Assembly (NCBI RefSeq): GCF_006715395.1
Contig: NZ_VFNC01000002.1
Location: forward strand, 2,046,001-2,110,000
Length of the DNA: 64,000 nucleotides
Direction of reading: 5' to 3'
Origin: Streptomyces sp. SLBN-31
GTDB taxonomy: Bacteria; Actinomycetota; Actinomycetes; Streptomycetales; Streptomycetaceae
The notes beneath the pieces are model-generated. The model saw only the letters and a list, made by a program, of their open reading frames with translations. It searched no databases and was not told the origin of the DNA. Made by a program: the position numbers and the translations under genes. How positions within the stretch are numbered: position 1 is the first letter of the stretch; each line of letters starts with the position of its first letter. Shown piece by piece: positions 8,842 to 18,500 of this stretch.

Positions 8842-10101
8842 GTGACCGACCTTGTGACGCGCGTTGCGCCGCCCCGTGCGCCGGCCCTGCGCCGTGCGGC
8901 CCCTGCCCTGCTCGGGTACGTGGCCGTGCGCGCCCTGGGCCTGGCGGTCCTGGCGGCGTGGACCGCCGTGCGCGGCAAGAGCGCGTACACGCTGCTGACG
9001 GCCCGCTGGGACGCGCTCTGGTACACGAGGGTGGCCGAGCTGGGATACGGCTACGAGGTACGGCTGCCGAACGGCGACGTCCACTCCAACCTGGCCTTCT
9101 TCCCGCTGCTGCCCTGGCTGGAGCGGCTGCTGCACGCGCTCACGCCGCTGTCGTACGCGGGCGCGGGCTTCTGTGTGAGTCTCGTCTCCTCGCTCGCCGC
9201 GGCCTGGGGGATCTTCGCGGTCGCGGAGCGGGTGTGCGGCCGCGGGGCCGCGGTGTACGCCGTGCTGCTGTGGGCCGTGCTGCCCGTGGGGATCGTGCAG
9301 TCCATGGCGTACAGCGAGTCGCTGTTCACGGCGCTGGCCGCCTGGGCGCTGTACGCGGTGCTGACCGGCCGCTGGCCGGCGGCGGGGGCGCTGGCCGCGC
9401 TGGCGGGGCTGACCCGTCCGGTGGGGATCGCGGTCGTCGCGGCCGTGTGGGTTGCCGGGATCGTCTCTTTCGTGCGCAGGCGAAGCGCGCCGGACCCGCA
9501 CGGCGCCCGTGCGGGCGAACGCGCCCCCGCGCCGGTCCACGAAGCCCGTGCGGAGCGCGTCGGCTCACCGGACGGCGCACCTGACATGCCCCGCGCCCCC
9601 GCGGTCCTCTCCGTCGCCCTGGGGATGTTCCTGGCTCCGTTGGGCGCCTCCGGTTACGTCCTGTGGGTGGGCCACCGCACCGGCAAGGGCCCCCTGGGCT
9701 ATCTCGACGTCCAGGCGGGCTGGCGCAACGGCTTCGACGGCGGCGCCGCCTTCGCCCGCTTCGTCGCCGACCGGTTCCAGTCGGTTCCGGGCGCCTTCGC
9801 GGGCGCCGCGATCGTCATCGGGGTCGCGCTGGTGCTCTGGCTGTACGCGGTGTGCGTCCGACAGCGCCAGCCGCTTCCGCTCCTGGTGTACGCCGGTGTC
9901 GTCGCCGCGCTCGCCCTGTGCGCGTCGAGTTACTTCGGTTCGAAGCCGCGTCTGCTGCTGCCCGCGTTCCCTCTGCTGCTGCCGCTCGCCCGGGCGCTGT
10001 CCCGCTCGCGGACGTCCAGGTCGGTGCTGGTGGTGGCCGGTGCCGCCGTGCTGTCGGCCGCCTACGGAGCGTTCTGGCTGAACGGCACCGGGCCACCATG
10101 A
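8842..10101 (+). CDS. polytopic GT-C-type membrane protein, PIG-V/mannosyltransferase-like
   Basis: 419 residues with roughly nine to ten hydrophobic segments. After a short basic N-terminus comes a loop with ARWDALWYTRVAELGYGYE and NLAFFPLLPWLERL, the arrangement of the first lumenal loop in PIG-V-type (GT76-like) glycosyltransferases that use polyprenyl-phosphate sugars. A hydrophilic Arg/Ala/Pro-rich insert (~residues 215-245) interrupts the membrane part. Function would be transfer of a sugar at the outer membrane face; the acceptor is unknown. GTG at 8842 is a tentative start because no clear ribosome site is visible; GTG at 8854 is an alternative. Confidence 0.7.
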   Translation: MTDLVTRVAPPRAPALRRAAPALLGYVAVRALGLAVLAAWTAVRGKSAYTLLTARWDALWYTRVAELGYGYEVRLPNGDVHSNLAFFPLLPWLERLLHALTPLSYAGAGFCVSLVSSLAAAWGIFAVAERVCGRGAAVYAVLLWAVLPVGIVQSMAYSESLFTALAAWALYAVLTGRWPAAGALAALAGLTRPVGIAVVAAVWVAGIVSFVRRRSAPDPHGARAGERAPAPVHEARAERVGSPDGAPDMPRAPAVLSVALGMFLAPLGASGYVLWVGHRTGKGPLGYLDVQAGWRNGFDGGAAFARFVADRFQSVPGAFAGAAIVIGVALVLWLYAVCVRQRQPLPLLVYAGVVAALALCASSYFGSKPRLLLPAFPLLLPLARALSRSRTSRSVLVVAGAAVLSAAYGAFWLNGTGPP

Positions 10102-10229
10102 TCGACTTGTGCGACCCGGTGAGCCCAAGGACAAATCCGCCCCAGCATTCGGTGAACGAATTCAAAAGTGCAACAAAACTGTTCGCAGAACGATCAAAGG
10201 AATTGAAGGGGGTGACCGGTCGGCATTGC

Positions 10230-10266
10230 GGATTCCTCGGAATTCAGGGCCTCCTGAGAGGAATCC
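10230..10266 (+). promoter_or_regulatory. stem-loop in the leader of the PAP2 gene
   Basis: Perfect 9-bp arms GGATTCCTC / GAGGAATCC with a 19-nt loop lie in an unusually A/T-rich 236-bp intergenic region, ~70 bp upstream of the start. It could be an operator or an RNA hairpin. Confidence 0.35.
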
Positions 10267-10337
10267 CACATCACATCGTCATCACAAAGACGCGGTATCG
10301 AGGGAGAACCGACCTCACTCGCTGTAACGTCGATTGG

Positions 10338-11360
10338 GTGCGTACCGAACGAAAGCTCACCCGTCTGGACCGGGTGTTCGCCAGACTCGACAGGGAGCCG
10401 GAACGACCGGCCCACCTCGATGTGCCCAGGATGAGCCGGCACCGGGTGGCGCTGCTCACCGGCACCCTGGCGTTCTATCTGGCGATCGTGTGGGCCGTGG
10501 TGACCACCTCGTGGCTGGTCCGGCTGGACTGGCAGGTCATGTTCTTCCGCCCGTACCAGCAGTGGTCGGGTATCCACTGGTTCGTCGACTACTACGTCGT
10601 CCTTGGCCAGCGCGGTCCGACCGCGGTGATGGTCGCCGCCTGGCTGGGCTGGCGCTCCTGGCGGCAGCACACACTGCGCCCGCTGCTGACGCTGGGCGTC
10701 GCCCTGCTGCTGCTGAACATCACGGTCGGCGCCGCCAAGTACGGCATGGGGCGTCTCGGACCGCACTACGCCACCACCATCGGCTCGAACGAGATGGGCC
10801 TGGGCGGCGATATATTCCCCAGCGGCCACACCGCCAACGCCGTCGTGACCTGGGGAATCCTGGCCTATCTGGCCTCCACCCCGAGAGCGCGCCGCTGGCT
10901 GTCGGCACTGTCCGCCGTGACCTCGCTGGGCGTGGGCATGGCCACCGTCTACCTCGGTACGCACTGGCTGAGCGACGTCCTGCTGGGCTGGGCCGCCGGT
11001 CTGCTGATCCTGCTGGCCCTGCCCTGGTGCGAGCCGCTGATCGCCCTGGCCGAGGCCCGCATCCTCGATCTGCGCGACCGCCGACGCGCCCGTGGCGGCG
11101 TCCCGGCACCCGCACCCGCGCCCACGCCCGTCGGGGCACCGGTGCTGCTCAAGCCGCGCGCGAACGCCCAGGAGGAGGCCGCGGCACGCGAGCCGGCAGC
11201 GCGTTCCCCCCGCACGGCGCCCGCCTACCTGGCTCCCGGCCCGCACACGGCCCGCTCGGAGCGCACGCCGGTCACCCCGATCGGCAGCCGCCGGCCACCG
11301 CACTCCGACCGCGTCCCGCGCGGCACCCCGACACCGGCCCGCCCCCTGACGGGCGGCTGA
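10338..11360 (+). CDS. PAP2-superfamily membrane phosphatase
   Basis: 340 residues. Five to six membrane segments carry the PAP2 signature: KYGMGRLGP (relaxed first motif), PSGHTANAV (second motif, catalytic-type His) and YLGTHWLSDVLLGW (third motif, HxxxD). Family members dephosphorylate lipid phosphates such as undecaprenyl-pyrophosphate or phosphatidic acid at the outer face. The last ~110 residues are hydrophilic and Pro/Ala/Arg-rich and are probably disordered. GTG at 10338 is a tentative start; ATG at 10431, just before the first membrane segment, is an alternative, and neither has a strong ribosome site. It ends before a strong bidirectional terminator. Confidence 0.85.
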   Translation: MRTERKLTRLDRVFARLDREPERPAHLDVPRMSRHRVALLTGTLAFYLAIVWAVVTTSWLVRLDWQVMFFRPYQQWSGIHWFVDYYVVLGQRGPTAVMVAAWLGWRSWRQHTLRPLLTLGVALLLLNITVGAAKYGMGRLGPHYATTIGSNEMGLGGDIFPSGHTANAVVTWGILAYLASTPRARRWLSALSAVTSLGVGMATVYLGTHWLSDVLLGWAAGLLILLALPWCEPLIALAEARILDLRDRRRARGGVPAPAPAPTPVGAPVLLKPRANAQEEAAAREPAARSPRTAPAYLAPGPHTARSERTPVTPIGSRRPPHSDRVPRGTPTPARPLTGG

Positions 11361-11410
11361 CCGGCCGAGGCCGGCGGCGGGGTCCCGGTACGCACAGCCG
11401 CCCGCGCACG

Positions 11411-11448
11411 ACGAAGGCCCCGGTTCCCCGCGGAACCGGGGCCTTCGT
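11411..11448. terminator. bidirectional terminator between the PAP2 and I78 genes
   Basis: Very strong hairpin: 17-bp perfect arms (ACGAAGGCCCCGGTTCC and its complement) with a CCGC loop, placed between convergent genes. Confidence 0.92.
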
Positions 11449-11454
11449 GTCGTC

Positions 11455-11670
11455 TCAGCCCTTCCAGGCCCGTGCCACGCGGCCGTCCCGCACCTCGAAG
11501 TTCAGCCGGCCGGCGCGGTACTCCATGGTGATGATCGCCCCCGGCGGCAGCGAACGCACCGTGCTCCACCCCCGCTCGCGCGCGCGGCGCTCGGCGTCCG
11601 CCGCGTCGAGGCCGACGTACGCCTCCGGACTGTCCTGGGGCTCCGCCTGCGGAGCGGGATTCGGTGCCAT
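11455..11670 (-). CDS. small peptidase inhibitor I78-family protein
   Basis: 71 residues. The pattern GLDAADAERRARERGW, then VRSLPPGAIITMEYRAGRLN and FEVRDGRVARAW, matches the I78 inhibitor family (potato-inhibitor-I-like fold); fungal members inhibit elastase-type serine proteases. There is no signal peptide, so it would act inside the cell or be released by lysis. It is not adjacent to the streptogrisin-type proteases at the left end, and any link to them is speculation. ATG at 11670 is the only sensible start. Confidence 0.78.
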   Translation of the reverse strand: MAPNPAPQAEPQDSPEAYVGLDAADAERRARERGWSTVRSLPPGAIITMEYRAGRLNFEVRDGRVARAWKG

Positions 11671-12057
11671 ACGGCCACGCTAGGCGCTGCCCAGCGGCCG
11701 GGGAAGGCCGGGCCGGTCCCAGGTGTCACAGATCCCCCCGCGGTCACACTTCTGTCACAGGATCACGACACGCGTTTCGACCGCGCTGCGTCACACGTAC
11801 GAGCGGTTCTCTACGTCTTACGCAGGCATTCGACCGTAATTCCCGCATGCCGCGAGGCCTTGTCGAATAGCCCCTCGGAAAGCGCCGGGAGAACCGCTCC
11901 CGGACGCCCCGGTATTCGATTCCGGCCCGATTCCGGACCCGTGCGCGCGGGCCGACACCGCATAGGAAATGCATGGATCCAGCACAGAACCCCCGCATAC
12001 CCCCTGCCCTGGGCGCGCCGTGCCCGACCCGCGCCGCACGGTCCCGGCGGCGCGGCG
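11671..12057. other. intergenic region between the I78 gene and the WYL regulator
   Basis: 387 bp with no convincing gene on either strand; short reading frames here have no ribosome sites. The left part should hold the I78 promoter. No hairpin terminator for the WYL gene stands out. Confidence 0.5.
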
Positions 12058-13047
12058 TCACGAACCCGTCGTTTCTCTCTCGGCCGCTCGGACAAGCGCG
12101 CGGGACAGCCGGTCCCGAGCGGTCCTGATCGACTCGGTCAGCTCGGCCGGCTCCAGCACCTCGAACTCGAAGCCCGTCATCATCACGTGGATGACCATGA
12201 CGTCGAGACTCGCGGCCCCGGTGCGCAGGACGCAGGCGTCGGGGCCGTCCGCCTCCAGTTGCCCGGCGCTCGGCGAGATCCGCGCGGCGGCCTCCTCCAC
12301 CGGCACCAGCAGCCGCACGACGGCGTGCGCGGCGTACGCGCGCGTGGAGACGCCCTCCGACACGTACGCGGCGAGGTCGTCGGCGGGCGGGGTGCGTGGC
12401 GCGAAGCGCGGGCCGTGCGGCGGCTTCGGGGTGATGCGGTCGACGCGGAACGTCCGCCAGTCCTCGCGGTCCACGTCCCAGGCGACCAGGTACCAGCGGC
12501 GCTCGCTGCACACCAGGCGGTGGGGCTCGACGGTACGGCGGGTGGAGGCGCCGCCGTGATCGCTGTACTCGAAGCGCAGGCGCTCCGCGTCCCGGCACAG
12601 GTTGGCCAGTTCGGTGAGGACGGCCGGGTCCACGGCACCGGACTGCGGCCCGCGGAGCATCGGCACGGTGAAGGCGTTCAGAGCACCCACCCGGCGCCGG
12701 AGCCTGCTCGGCAGCACCTGCTCCAGCTTGGCGAGCGCCCGCACGGAGGTCTCGCCGATGCCCTCGATGCCCTGCCCGGCGGCCGTACGCAGACCGACGG
12801 CCACCGCGACCGCCTCGTCGTCGTCCAGCAGCAGCGGCGGCAGCTCGGCGCCCGCGCCCAGCTGGTAACCGCCGCCGGTGCCGGGACTGGCGTTGACGGG
12901 GTAGCCCAGCTCGCGCAGCCGGTCCACGTCCCGGCGCACGGTGCGCGCGGTGACGCCGAGCCGGTCGGCGAGCTCGGCGCCCGACCAATCGCGGTGCGCC
13001 TGGAGCAATGAGAGCAGGCGCAGGAGTCGAGCCGAGGTCTCCAGCAT
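12058..13047 (-). CDS. WYL-domain transcriptional regulator (DeoR-type HTH)
   Basis: 329 residues. An N-terminal DeoR/HTH_11 winged helix (ARLLRLLSLLQAHRDWSGAELADRLGVTARTVRRDVDRL) is followed by a middle WYL domain with RRTVEPHRLVCSERRWYLVAWD and a C-terminal WCX-like region. WYL regulators bind nucleic-acid or nucleotide ligands and often respond to DNA damage; many simple actinobacterial ones have unknown signals. ATG at 13047 was chosen because the HTH begins immediately. It lies 14 bp downstream of the binding-protein gene in the same direction, so it may be co-transcribed with it. Confidence 0.92.
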   Translation of the reverse strand: MLETSARLLRLLSLLQAHRDWSGAELADRLGVTARTVRRDVDRLRELGYPVNASPGTGGGYQLGAGAELPPLLLDDDEAVAVAVGLRTAAGQGIEGIGETSVRALAKLEQVLPSRLRRRVGALNAFTVPMLRGPQSGAVDPAVLTELANLCRDAERLRFEYSDHGGASTRRTVEPHRLVCSERRWYLVAWDVDREDWRTFRVDRITPKPPHGPRFAPRTPPADDLAAYVSEGVSTRAYAAHAVVRLLVPVEEAAARISPSAGQLEADGPDACVLRTGAASLDVMVIHVMMTGFEFEVLEPAELTESIRTARDRLSRALVRAAERETTGS

Positions 13048-13061
13048 GGGCACAGTCTGTA

Positions 13062-14357
13062 TCAGGGTTCGTACGGCAGTTGCGGCACCTCGAAACACGT
13101 ACTGTTCATGTCTCCTTGGGCCACCCACCCCCTGCCGTCCTGCCAGCGCGCCACCGACAGGCAGGTTCTGCGGGTCTTCGGCGGCTTCGGCAGGGCCTCG
13201 AAGGACACGGGGAGGAGGAGGCCGTCGGCGGTGTAGTCGCGGCTGCGGTTCACGAAGGCGTCGACGCACGCGCGCGTGATGCCCGTGCGGGCGCAGGACT
13301 TGGCGGCGTCGGTGAACCACATGGCGGCCGCCCAGCCCTCCAACTGCCACTGGGAGTGCGTCTTGAGGCCCTTGGTGGCGTCCCGGAACTCCCGTACCGC
13401 CGCGTCGCGGGTGTCGTCGTGGTCGCGGCTGGAGCCGGTCGCCCACAGGGCGTTGCGGCAGCGCGGGGAGTCCTCGTAGTCCTCGGGGACGGTGGACGTC
13501 CAGTTCTGCACGTTGGTCACCTTGGCGACGACCTTCGCGCCGACCTCGTCCATCGCCCTGCACAGCTGGGCGTTGCCGTGGCCGTCGATGGCGTCGAAGA
13601 CCAGGTCGGCGCCCTGCTCCTTCAGGTCGGCCGCGGCCGCGCGGAAGTTGGGCAGCGCGAAGTCGACCTGTTCGGTGACCACCTTGTAGCCCTCGGCCCG
13701 CAGGCCGCGTTGCACGAGCCGCGCGTAGGCGGCGGAGGCGGCCTGGTTGTAGGACACGACCGCGGCCGTACGGGCGCCCTTGACGCGCTTGAAGTAGCGG
13801 TAGACCTCCGTGCCGCCGTACAGCTTCCCGTCCCAGCCGGGGGTGCCGTCGCGGGGCGCCGAACTGCCGTAGATGCCGTACAGGTGCGGCCAGGTGTCGT
13901 AGGCGGCGCCGATGGGCTGGCCGCCGATGTCGGGCACGCGCGCGTGGGAGACGCGAGGGGCGCCCGCGTAGTCCAGGGCGGTGGTGGCGACGAGGGCGAC
14001 CACCCTGTCCTCGTCGATCAGCCGGTGCACGCACGTGTTGTCGCCGACGCCGCTGCCTCCGTCGTCGCACTCGTGCACCTCGACGCGGCGGCCGTCGATG
14101 CCGCCGCGCGCGTTGAGGCGGTCGAAGTACGCCTTGGCGCCCTGGCCCGGTCCGGTGAAGGTGTCGCCGCCGACGGGGCTGGTGGCGCTGGTGACGATGC
14201 CGACGGGGATCGGCGCACCGCCGCCGGGGGCGCGGGTGCGGGAGCCGTGTTCGAAGTCGCTCTCGGGCAGCCGGCTGCCGCAGGCGGTGCCGACGACGAG
14301 CAGCAGAGCCGCGGCGGCCGCGCGCTCAGCAGCCCGGCGCCGGCGAGCCGGACGCAT
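13062..14357 (-). CDS. branched-chain amino acid/amide-type ABC substrate-binding lipoprotein
   Basis: 431 residues. It has a lipoprotein signal peptide with lipobox VGTACGS (Cys at ~26), then a periplasmic-binding-protein type I fold (Leu/Ile/Val receptor family): IPVGIVTSATSPVGG, AYFDRLNARGGIDGRRVEVHECDDG, VVALVATTALDYAG. Ten or so cysteines, several paired by position, suggest disulphides. It would capture a small ligand outside the membrane and pass it to the permease encoded divergently at 15509-19353. The start overlaps the preceding lipoprotein gene by 32 bp, which argues for translational coupling. Confidence 0.85.
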   Translation of the reverse strand: MRPARRRRAAERAAAAALLLVVGTACGSRLPESDFEHGSRTRAPGGGAPIPVGIVTSATSPVGGDTFTGPGQGAKAYFDRLNARGGIDGRRVEVHECDDGGSGVGDNTCVHRLIDEDRVVALVATTALDYAGAPRVSHARVPDIGGQPIGAAYDTWPHLYGIYGSSAPRDGTPGWDGKLYGGTEVYRYFKRVKGARTAAVVSYNQAASAAYARLVQRGLRAEGYKVVTEQVDFALPNFRAAAADLKEQGADLVFDAIDGHGNAQLCRAMDEVGAKVVAKVTNVQNWTSTVPEDYEDSPRCRNALWATGSSRDHDDTRDAAVREFRDATKGLKTHSQWQLEGWAAAMWFTDAAKSCARTGITRACVDAFVNRSRDYTADGLLLPVSFEALPKPPKTRRTCLSVARWQDGRGWVAQGDMNSTCFEVPQLPYEP

Positions 14358-14901
14358 CGCCGCTCAGCCTGACCAGCGCGCACAGCGTGTTGACGGACAC
14401 CTTCCAGGTGCCGCCCTGCAGCACGGCCGTACCGGCGGCGTTCGGCAGGGCGGTGGCGCCGTTCAGGGTCAGCGTGTACAGCACCGTCGCCCGGGTGGCC
14501 GACGTGAACTCGATCTTCCGCACCTCGGCCTGCACCTGGCCGCCGCGCTTGTCACCGCTGAACGCCTTCAGCACCGGGGCCATCCTGGTGCCGTTCTCCA
14601 GGACCTTCTGCTTCTCGGCCAGGGAGGTCTTGGGATCGAAGAACTTCTGCCAGTTCGCGCTGATCTGCTGCTTGGCCGCCGCGGGGTCGGCCGGCGCGGT
14701 GGCCGGCGCGCTCGTCGTCCTCTGCACGGACGGCGTGGGGGGCGGGCTGGAGCTGCCGCCGCCACTCTTGTCGCTGCACGCCGCGAGGACCGGGGCGAAG
14801 ATGAGAACGAGGGCGGCGAGTGCCGCCGTACCCCGTCCCGCCGCCCGTGGGCCGTGCCCCCTCGTCGCGTTCCCCCGCCTGAGGTCGCTCCCGAGAACCA
14901 T
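14326..14901 (-). CDS. secreted lipoprotein of unknown function
   Basis: 191 residues from ATG 14901. A twin-basic N-terminus leads into a hydrophobic stretch (TAALAALVLIFAPVLAACSD) with lipobox LAAC. The mature part begins with a Ser/Gly/Pro/Thr-rich tether, then ~120 residues with KQQISANWQKFFDP and LNGATALPNAAGTAVLQGGTWKVS, resembling small actinobacterial lipoproteins of the NTF2-like/low-molecular-weight antigen type. It overlaps the binding-protein gene and presumably belongs to the same leftward operon. GTG codons 3-4 codons upstream are possible starts. Function not recognised. Confidence 0.65.
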   Translation of the reverse strand: MVLGSDLRRGNATRGHGPRAAGRGTAALAALVLIFAPVLAACSDKSGGGSSSPPPTPSVQRTTSAPATAPADPAAAKQQISANWQKFFDPKTSLAEKQKVLENGTRMAPVLKAFSGDKRGGQVQAEVRKIEFTSATRATVLYTLTLNGATALPNAAGTAVLQGGTWKVSVNTLCALVRLSGDASGSPAPGC

Positions 14902-15000
14902 CTGGCTCACCACCGGGTGTCCATCCGGGCAAGGTGCGCCCGGTGCTTTCAGGGTCAGCTTCCAGAAGGCATAGTGCAAGCCATTGGCTGACATGGACAG

Positions 15001-15015
15001 ACACACGACGTGTGT
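15001..15015. promoter_or_regulatory. inverted repeat in the divergent promoter of the Liv-type system
   Basis: ACACAC-GAC-GTGTGT lies 21 bp upstream of the rightward gene and ~100 bp upstream of the leftward lipoprotein gene. It is a candidate operator; the WYL protein would be one possible ligand. Inference from position only. Confidence 0.35.
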
Positions 15016-15035
15016 GAACGGACGAGGAGCCAAAG

Positions 15036-15509
15036 ATGCGGACAGCGCGACTGCGGACCGTGCACCCCGTCCTGTGGGCCGGCTGGGCCGCGCTGGCGGC
15101 GGGCGCGGTGCTGTGCGTCATCGGCTGGTACGGCGTCTCCGGCGAGCGCTACGCCGAACGGCAACTCCCCTACCTGGCCTCCTGCACGATCCCCGGCGCC
15201 GCGCTGATCGTCGCCGGGGCGGTACTGCTCGCCCACGGGCAGGGCGCCCTCGCCGCCGCGCGCGTGGAGGAGCTCTACGGCCTCCTCGTCACCGAGCCCG
15301 TCGAGGACGGCGGGGCCGGGCAGGCGGTCACCGCACCGCTCGCCGTCAGCGGGGACCTGCTGATGGTGCCGGGCGGCACGCTGTGGCACCGCGCCGACTG
15401 CCCGCTGGTCGCCGGGAAGGCGGAGGCGGTCCCGGTGGACGCCAAGGTCCTGGCGGGCGGCGAGCTGGGCCCGTGTCCCATCTGTGAGCCGTCCGAAGAA
15501 ACCGACTGA
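15036..15509 (+). CDS. two-TM membrane protein with Cys/His cluster, first gene of the Liv-type operon
   Basis: 157 residues; ATG at 15036 after GAGGAG. Two hydrophobic helices (WAGWAALAAGAVLCVIGWYG and TIPGAALIVAGAVLLAHG) form the N-terminal half. The cytoplasmic-type tail contains TLWHRADCPLVAGK and, ~30 residues on, GPCPICEP. The spacing H-x3-C ... C-x2-C resembles small metal-binding hairpins (Ada-type or zinc-ribbon-like), suggesting a bound Zn. Its TGA overlaps the next ATG (TGATG), so it is coupled to the permease gene and is probably an accessory subunit. Family not recognised. Confidence 0.75.
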   Translation: MRTARLRTVHPVLWAGWAALAAGAVLCVIGWYGVSGERYAERQLPYLASCTIPGAALIVAGAVLLAHGQGALAAARVEELYGLLVTEPVEDGGAGQAVTAPLAVSGDLLMVPGGTLWHRADCPLVAGKAEAVPVDAKVLAGGELGPCPICEPSEETD

Positions 15510-18500
15510 TGTCCTCGCTCACCTACGACCTGACGCTGGCCGGTCTTTCGGTCGGCAGCGCCGCCGCGCTCACCGGGATCGGCCTGATCGTGACCTACCG
15601 GGCGACCGGTGTGCTCAACTTCGCGCACGGGGCGATCGCCATGGTGTGCGCCTACGCGCTGCGGCAGTGCGTGGTCGAGTGGGGCTGGCCGCTGTGGCCG
15701 GCGGCGGCGCTGACGCTGGTCTTCCTCGCCCCCGCGATCGGTGTGGCGCTGGAGCGCCTCGTCTTCCGTCCGCTCGCCGTCCTGGGCGGTGACCCGGCAC
15801 AGACCCTCGTCGCGTCCATCGGGGTGTTCGTGCTGCTGGTCGGCGGGGCGGCGCTGCTGTGGGGGCAGGGGGCGCGGGACGACGCGCCGGAACTGGTGTC
15901 CGCCGACCCGTGGGGGCAGCTGGCGGTCGTGCTGGTCCTGGCCGCGGGGGTCGGTGCGGTGATCCGCTGGACACGGTTCGGGCGGGAGCTGCGGGCCGTC
16001 GTGGACGACCGGCGGCTGGCGGTGCTCGGCGGGATCGACGCGGACCGGGTGGCGGCGGCGGGGTGGGCGTTCGGGTCCTTCACGGCGGGCCTGACGGGCG
16101 TGCTGCTCGCGCCGTACGTCCGTCTCGACCCCTACGGTCTGCCGCTGCTGGTCATGGAGGTCGTGGCGGTGGCGGTCGCGGCACGCATGCGCAGTCTGCC
16201 GGTCGCGGTGCTGGTCGCGCTGGGCGTCGGGGTCGCGCAGAGTCAGCTGACGCGGCTGCATCCCGCGGGCTGGGGCGGGCCGTTGCTGCAGACGGCGGGC
16301 GCGAACCTGTTCGTGGTGGCGCTGCTGGTCGCGGCCCTGGCACTGCCACGCGTCGGCAGGCGGGACGCCCTGCCGCGCACGGCCGGCGCGCGCGTGCCGA
16401 CGCCGCCGGGCGCGTGGATCGTGGCGGTCGCCCTGTTCCTGCTGCCGCTGGGCTTCGCGGGCTCGGACCTGCACACGTCGGTGCAGGTGCCGGCACTGGG
16501 CGTGGTCCTGCTGTCCCTGGTGGTGGTCACCGGCCGGGGCGGCCAGATCTCCCTCGGCCAGGCGGCCTACGCGGGCCTGGGCGCCCTGTTCACCGCACTG
16601 CTGGCGGCGGGCCGCTTCCCGGGCCTGCCCCGCCTGCCGGAACTGGCCGCGCTCGCCGTCTCGGTGGCCCTGGTCGCCCCGCTGGGCCTGCTGACCGGCT
16701 GGCCGGCGATCAGCCGCCGGGGGCTCGCCCTGGCGCTGGCGACGTTCGCGGTGGGCGTCGGGGTGAGCCGCTTCGTCTTCGCCCAGCCGTACGCAACCTC
16801 GGATCTGGGCCTGGGCCGCCCGGCGGGCTTCGACGGCGACCGCGCCTACTACGTCCTCGAACTCGTCCTGCTGTTCGCCGCGTTGCTGGCGACCCGGGCG
16901 CTGCGCAGAGGCCGCACGGGCCGTGCCCTGGCCGCCATGCGGGACCACGAGGCCGGGGCGTCGGCGGCGGGCGTGCGGGTCCCGTCCCTGAAGCTCCTGG
17001 CCTTCGTCGCGGGCGCCGCGCTGGCCGCGCTCGGCGGCGGCATGCTCGGCATGGGCCTGCGCGCGTTCGACCCGGGCGCCTACGACCCCGTACGCGGCCT
17101 GCTGTGGTTCGCGGCGGTGATGGTCCTGGGCGCGGACAGCACCCTGGGCGCCCTGGCCGCGGCGGCTCTGCTGGTGGGCCTGGACGCGGGCGCGCGCGGC
17201 GGCGTCGCGGCGGCCCTGATCGGCGTCCTGGCGGTACTGATCGGCCGCTTCCCGGGAGGCCCGTACGAAGCCTGGCGAACGGCGACGCAAAGCCTGCGTT
17301 CACGCCGGCCGACGGAACTGACACAGGCGGGGGCGGCGGCCCGGGCGAGACTGACACCTTCGACCGGCCTCCGGGTGCCGGCGGGGGCGACGACAACGCC
17401 GGGTGCCGGCACGGGGCGTCGGGGTACGGGGAATGTCGGGGCGAGGGTCGCGGGGGGCGCCGCGGCACGGGTCACGGGGGATGTTGCGGCACCGGCCGCG
17501 GGGGACGCCGCGGCGTGGGTCACGGGGGATGCTGCGGCATCGGCCGCGGGGGACGCCGCGGCTCCAGCGACGGAGATCCCGGCGCCCCCGCCAGCGAAAC
17601 ACCCTGCGCCCCCAGCCGCAGACGACCCGACGACCCCGGCCAAGAGGGGCGCTGCGGCACCGGCCGCGGAGATTCCTGCGGCACCGGCCGGGGAGGAGCG
17701 TGAGACCCCACCCGGGGAGGACCAAGCGACCCCGCCCGCGAAACACCCTGCGCCCCCAGCCGCAGACGACCCGACGACCCCGGCCAAGAGGGGCGCTGCG
17801 GCACCGGCCGCAGAGGACGCTGCGCCGGCAGCCGGGAAGGGCCTTGCCCCGGCCGGAGAGGACCCGGCGGCCTGTGGCTCGGTCGTGGAGGGGCTCGTCG
17901 GCGCGCGTGGACGGTCCGCGGCCTCCGGTGCGGGTCGGCCGTCGGGGGTACCGGCACGGGCCGGTGGGCGTCGCGTGGGTCCGGTCGTTCTCGCGGTGCG
18001 CCGGCTTCAGGCTCGGTACGGTGGCTTCACCGCCCTCGACGACGTAGGGCTCGATGCCCACGCGGGCCAGGTCACCGCCGTCATCGGGCCCAACGGCGCC
18101 GGCAAGAGCACCCTCTTCCACTGTCTGGCCGGCACCCTGCGCCCCGCGCACGGGCAGGTTCTCCTGGCGGACCGGGACATCACGCGTCTGCCGGCCCACA
18201 CCCGCACCCGCCTCGGGATCGCCCGCACCTTCCAGCAACTGGCCGTCTTCCCTTCCCTGACCGTGGCGGAGAACGTCCGCGTGGGCGCCGAGCAGGGCCG
18301 GGTCGCCGACCCCGGCGCCGTGGACCGTGCCCTGCGCCTGTTCGGCCTCGACGGCCCGCTCGGCACACTCCCCGCCGCCGCCCTGCCGACCGGCACCCTC
18401 CGCCGGGTCGAACTGGCACGGGCCCTCGCCGGCAGCCCGCGCGTCCTGCTCCTCGACGAACCCGCCGCCGGTCTCGACAGCGCGGAGGTCGCCGCGATGG

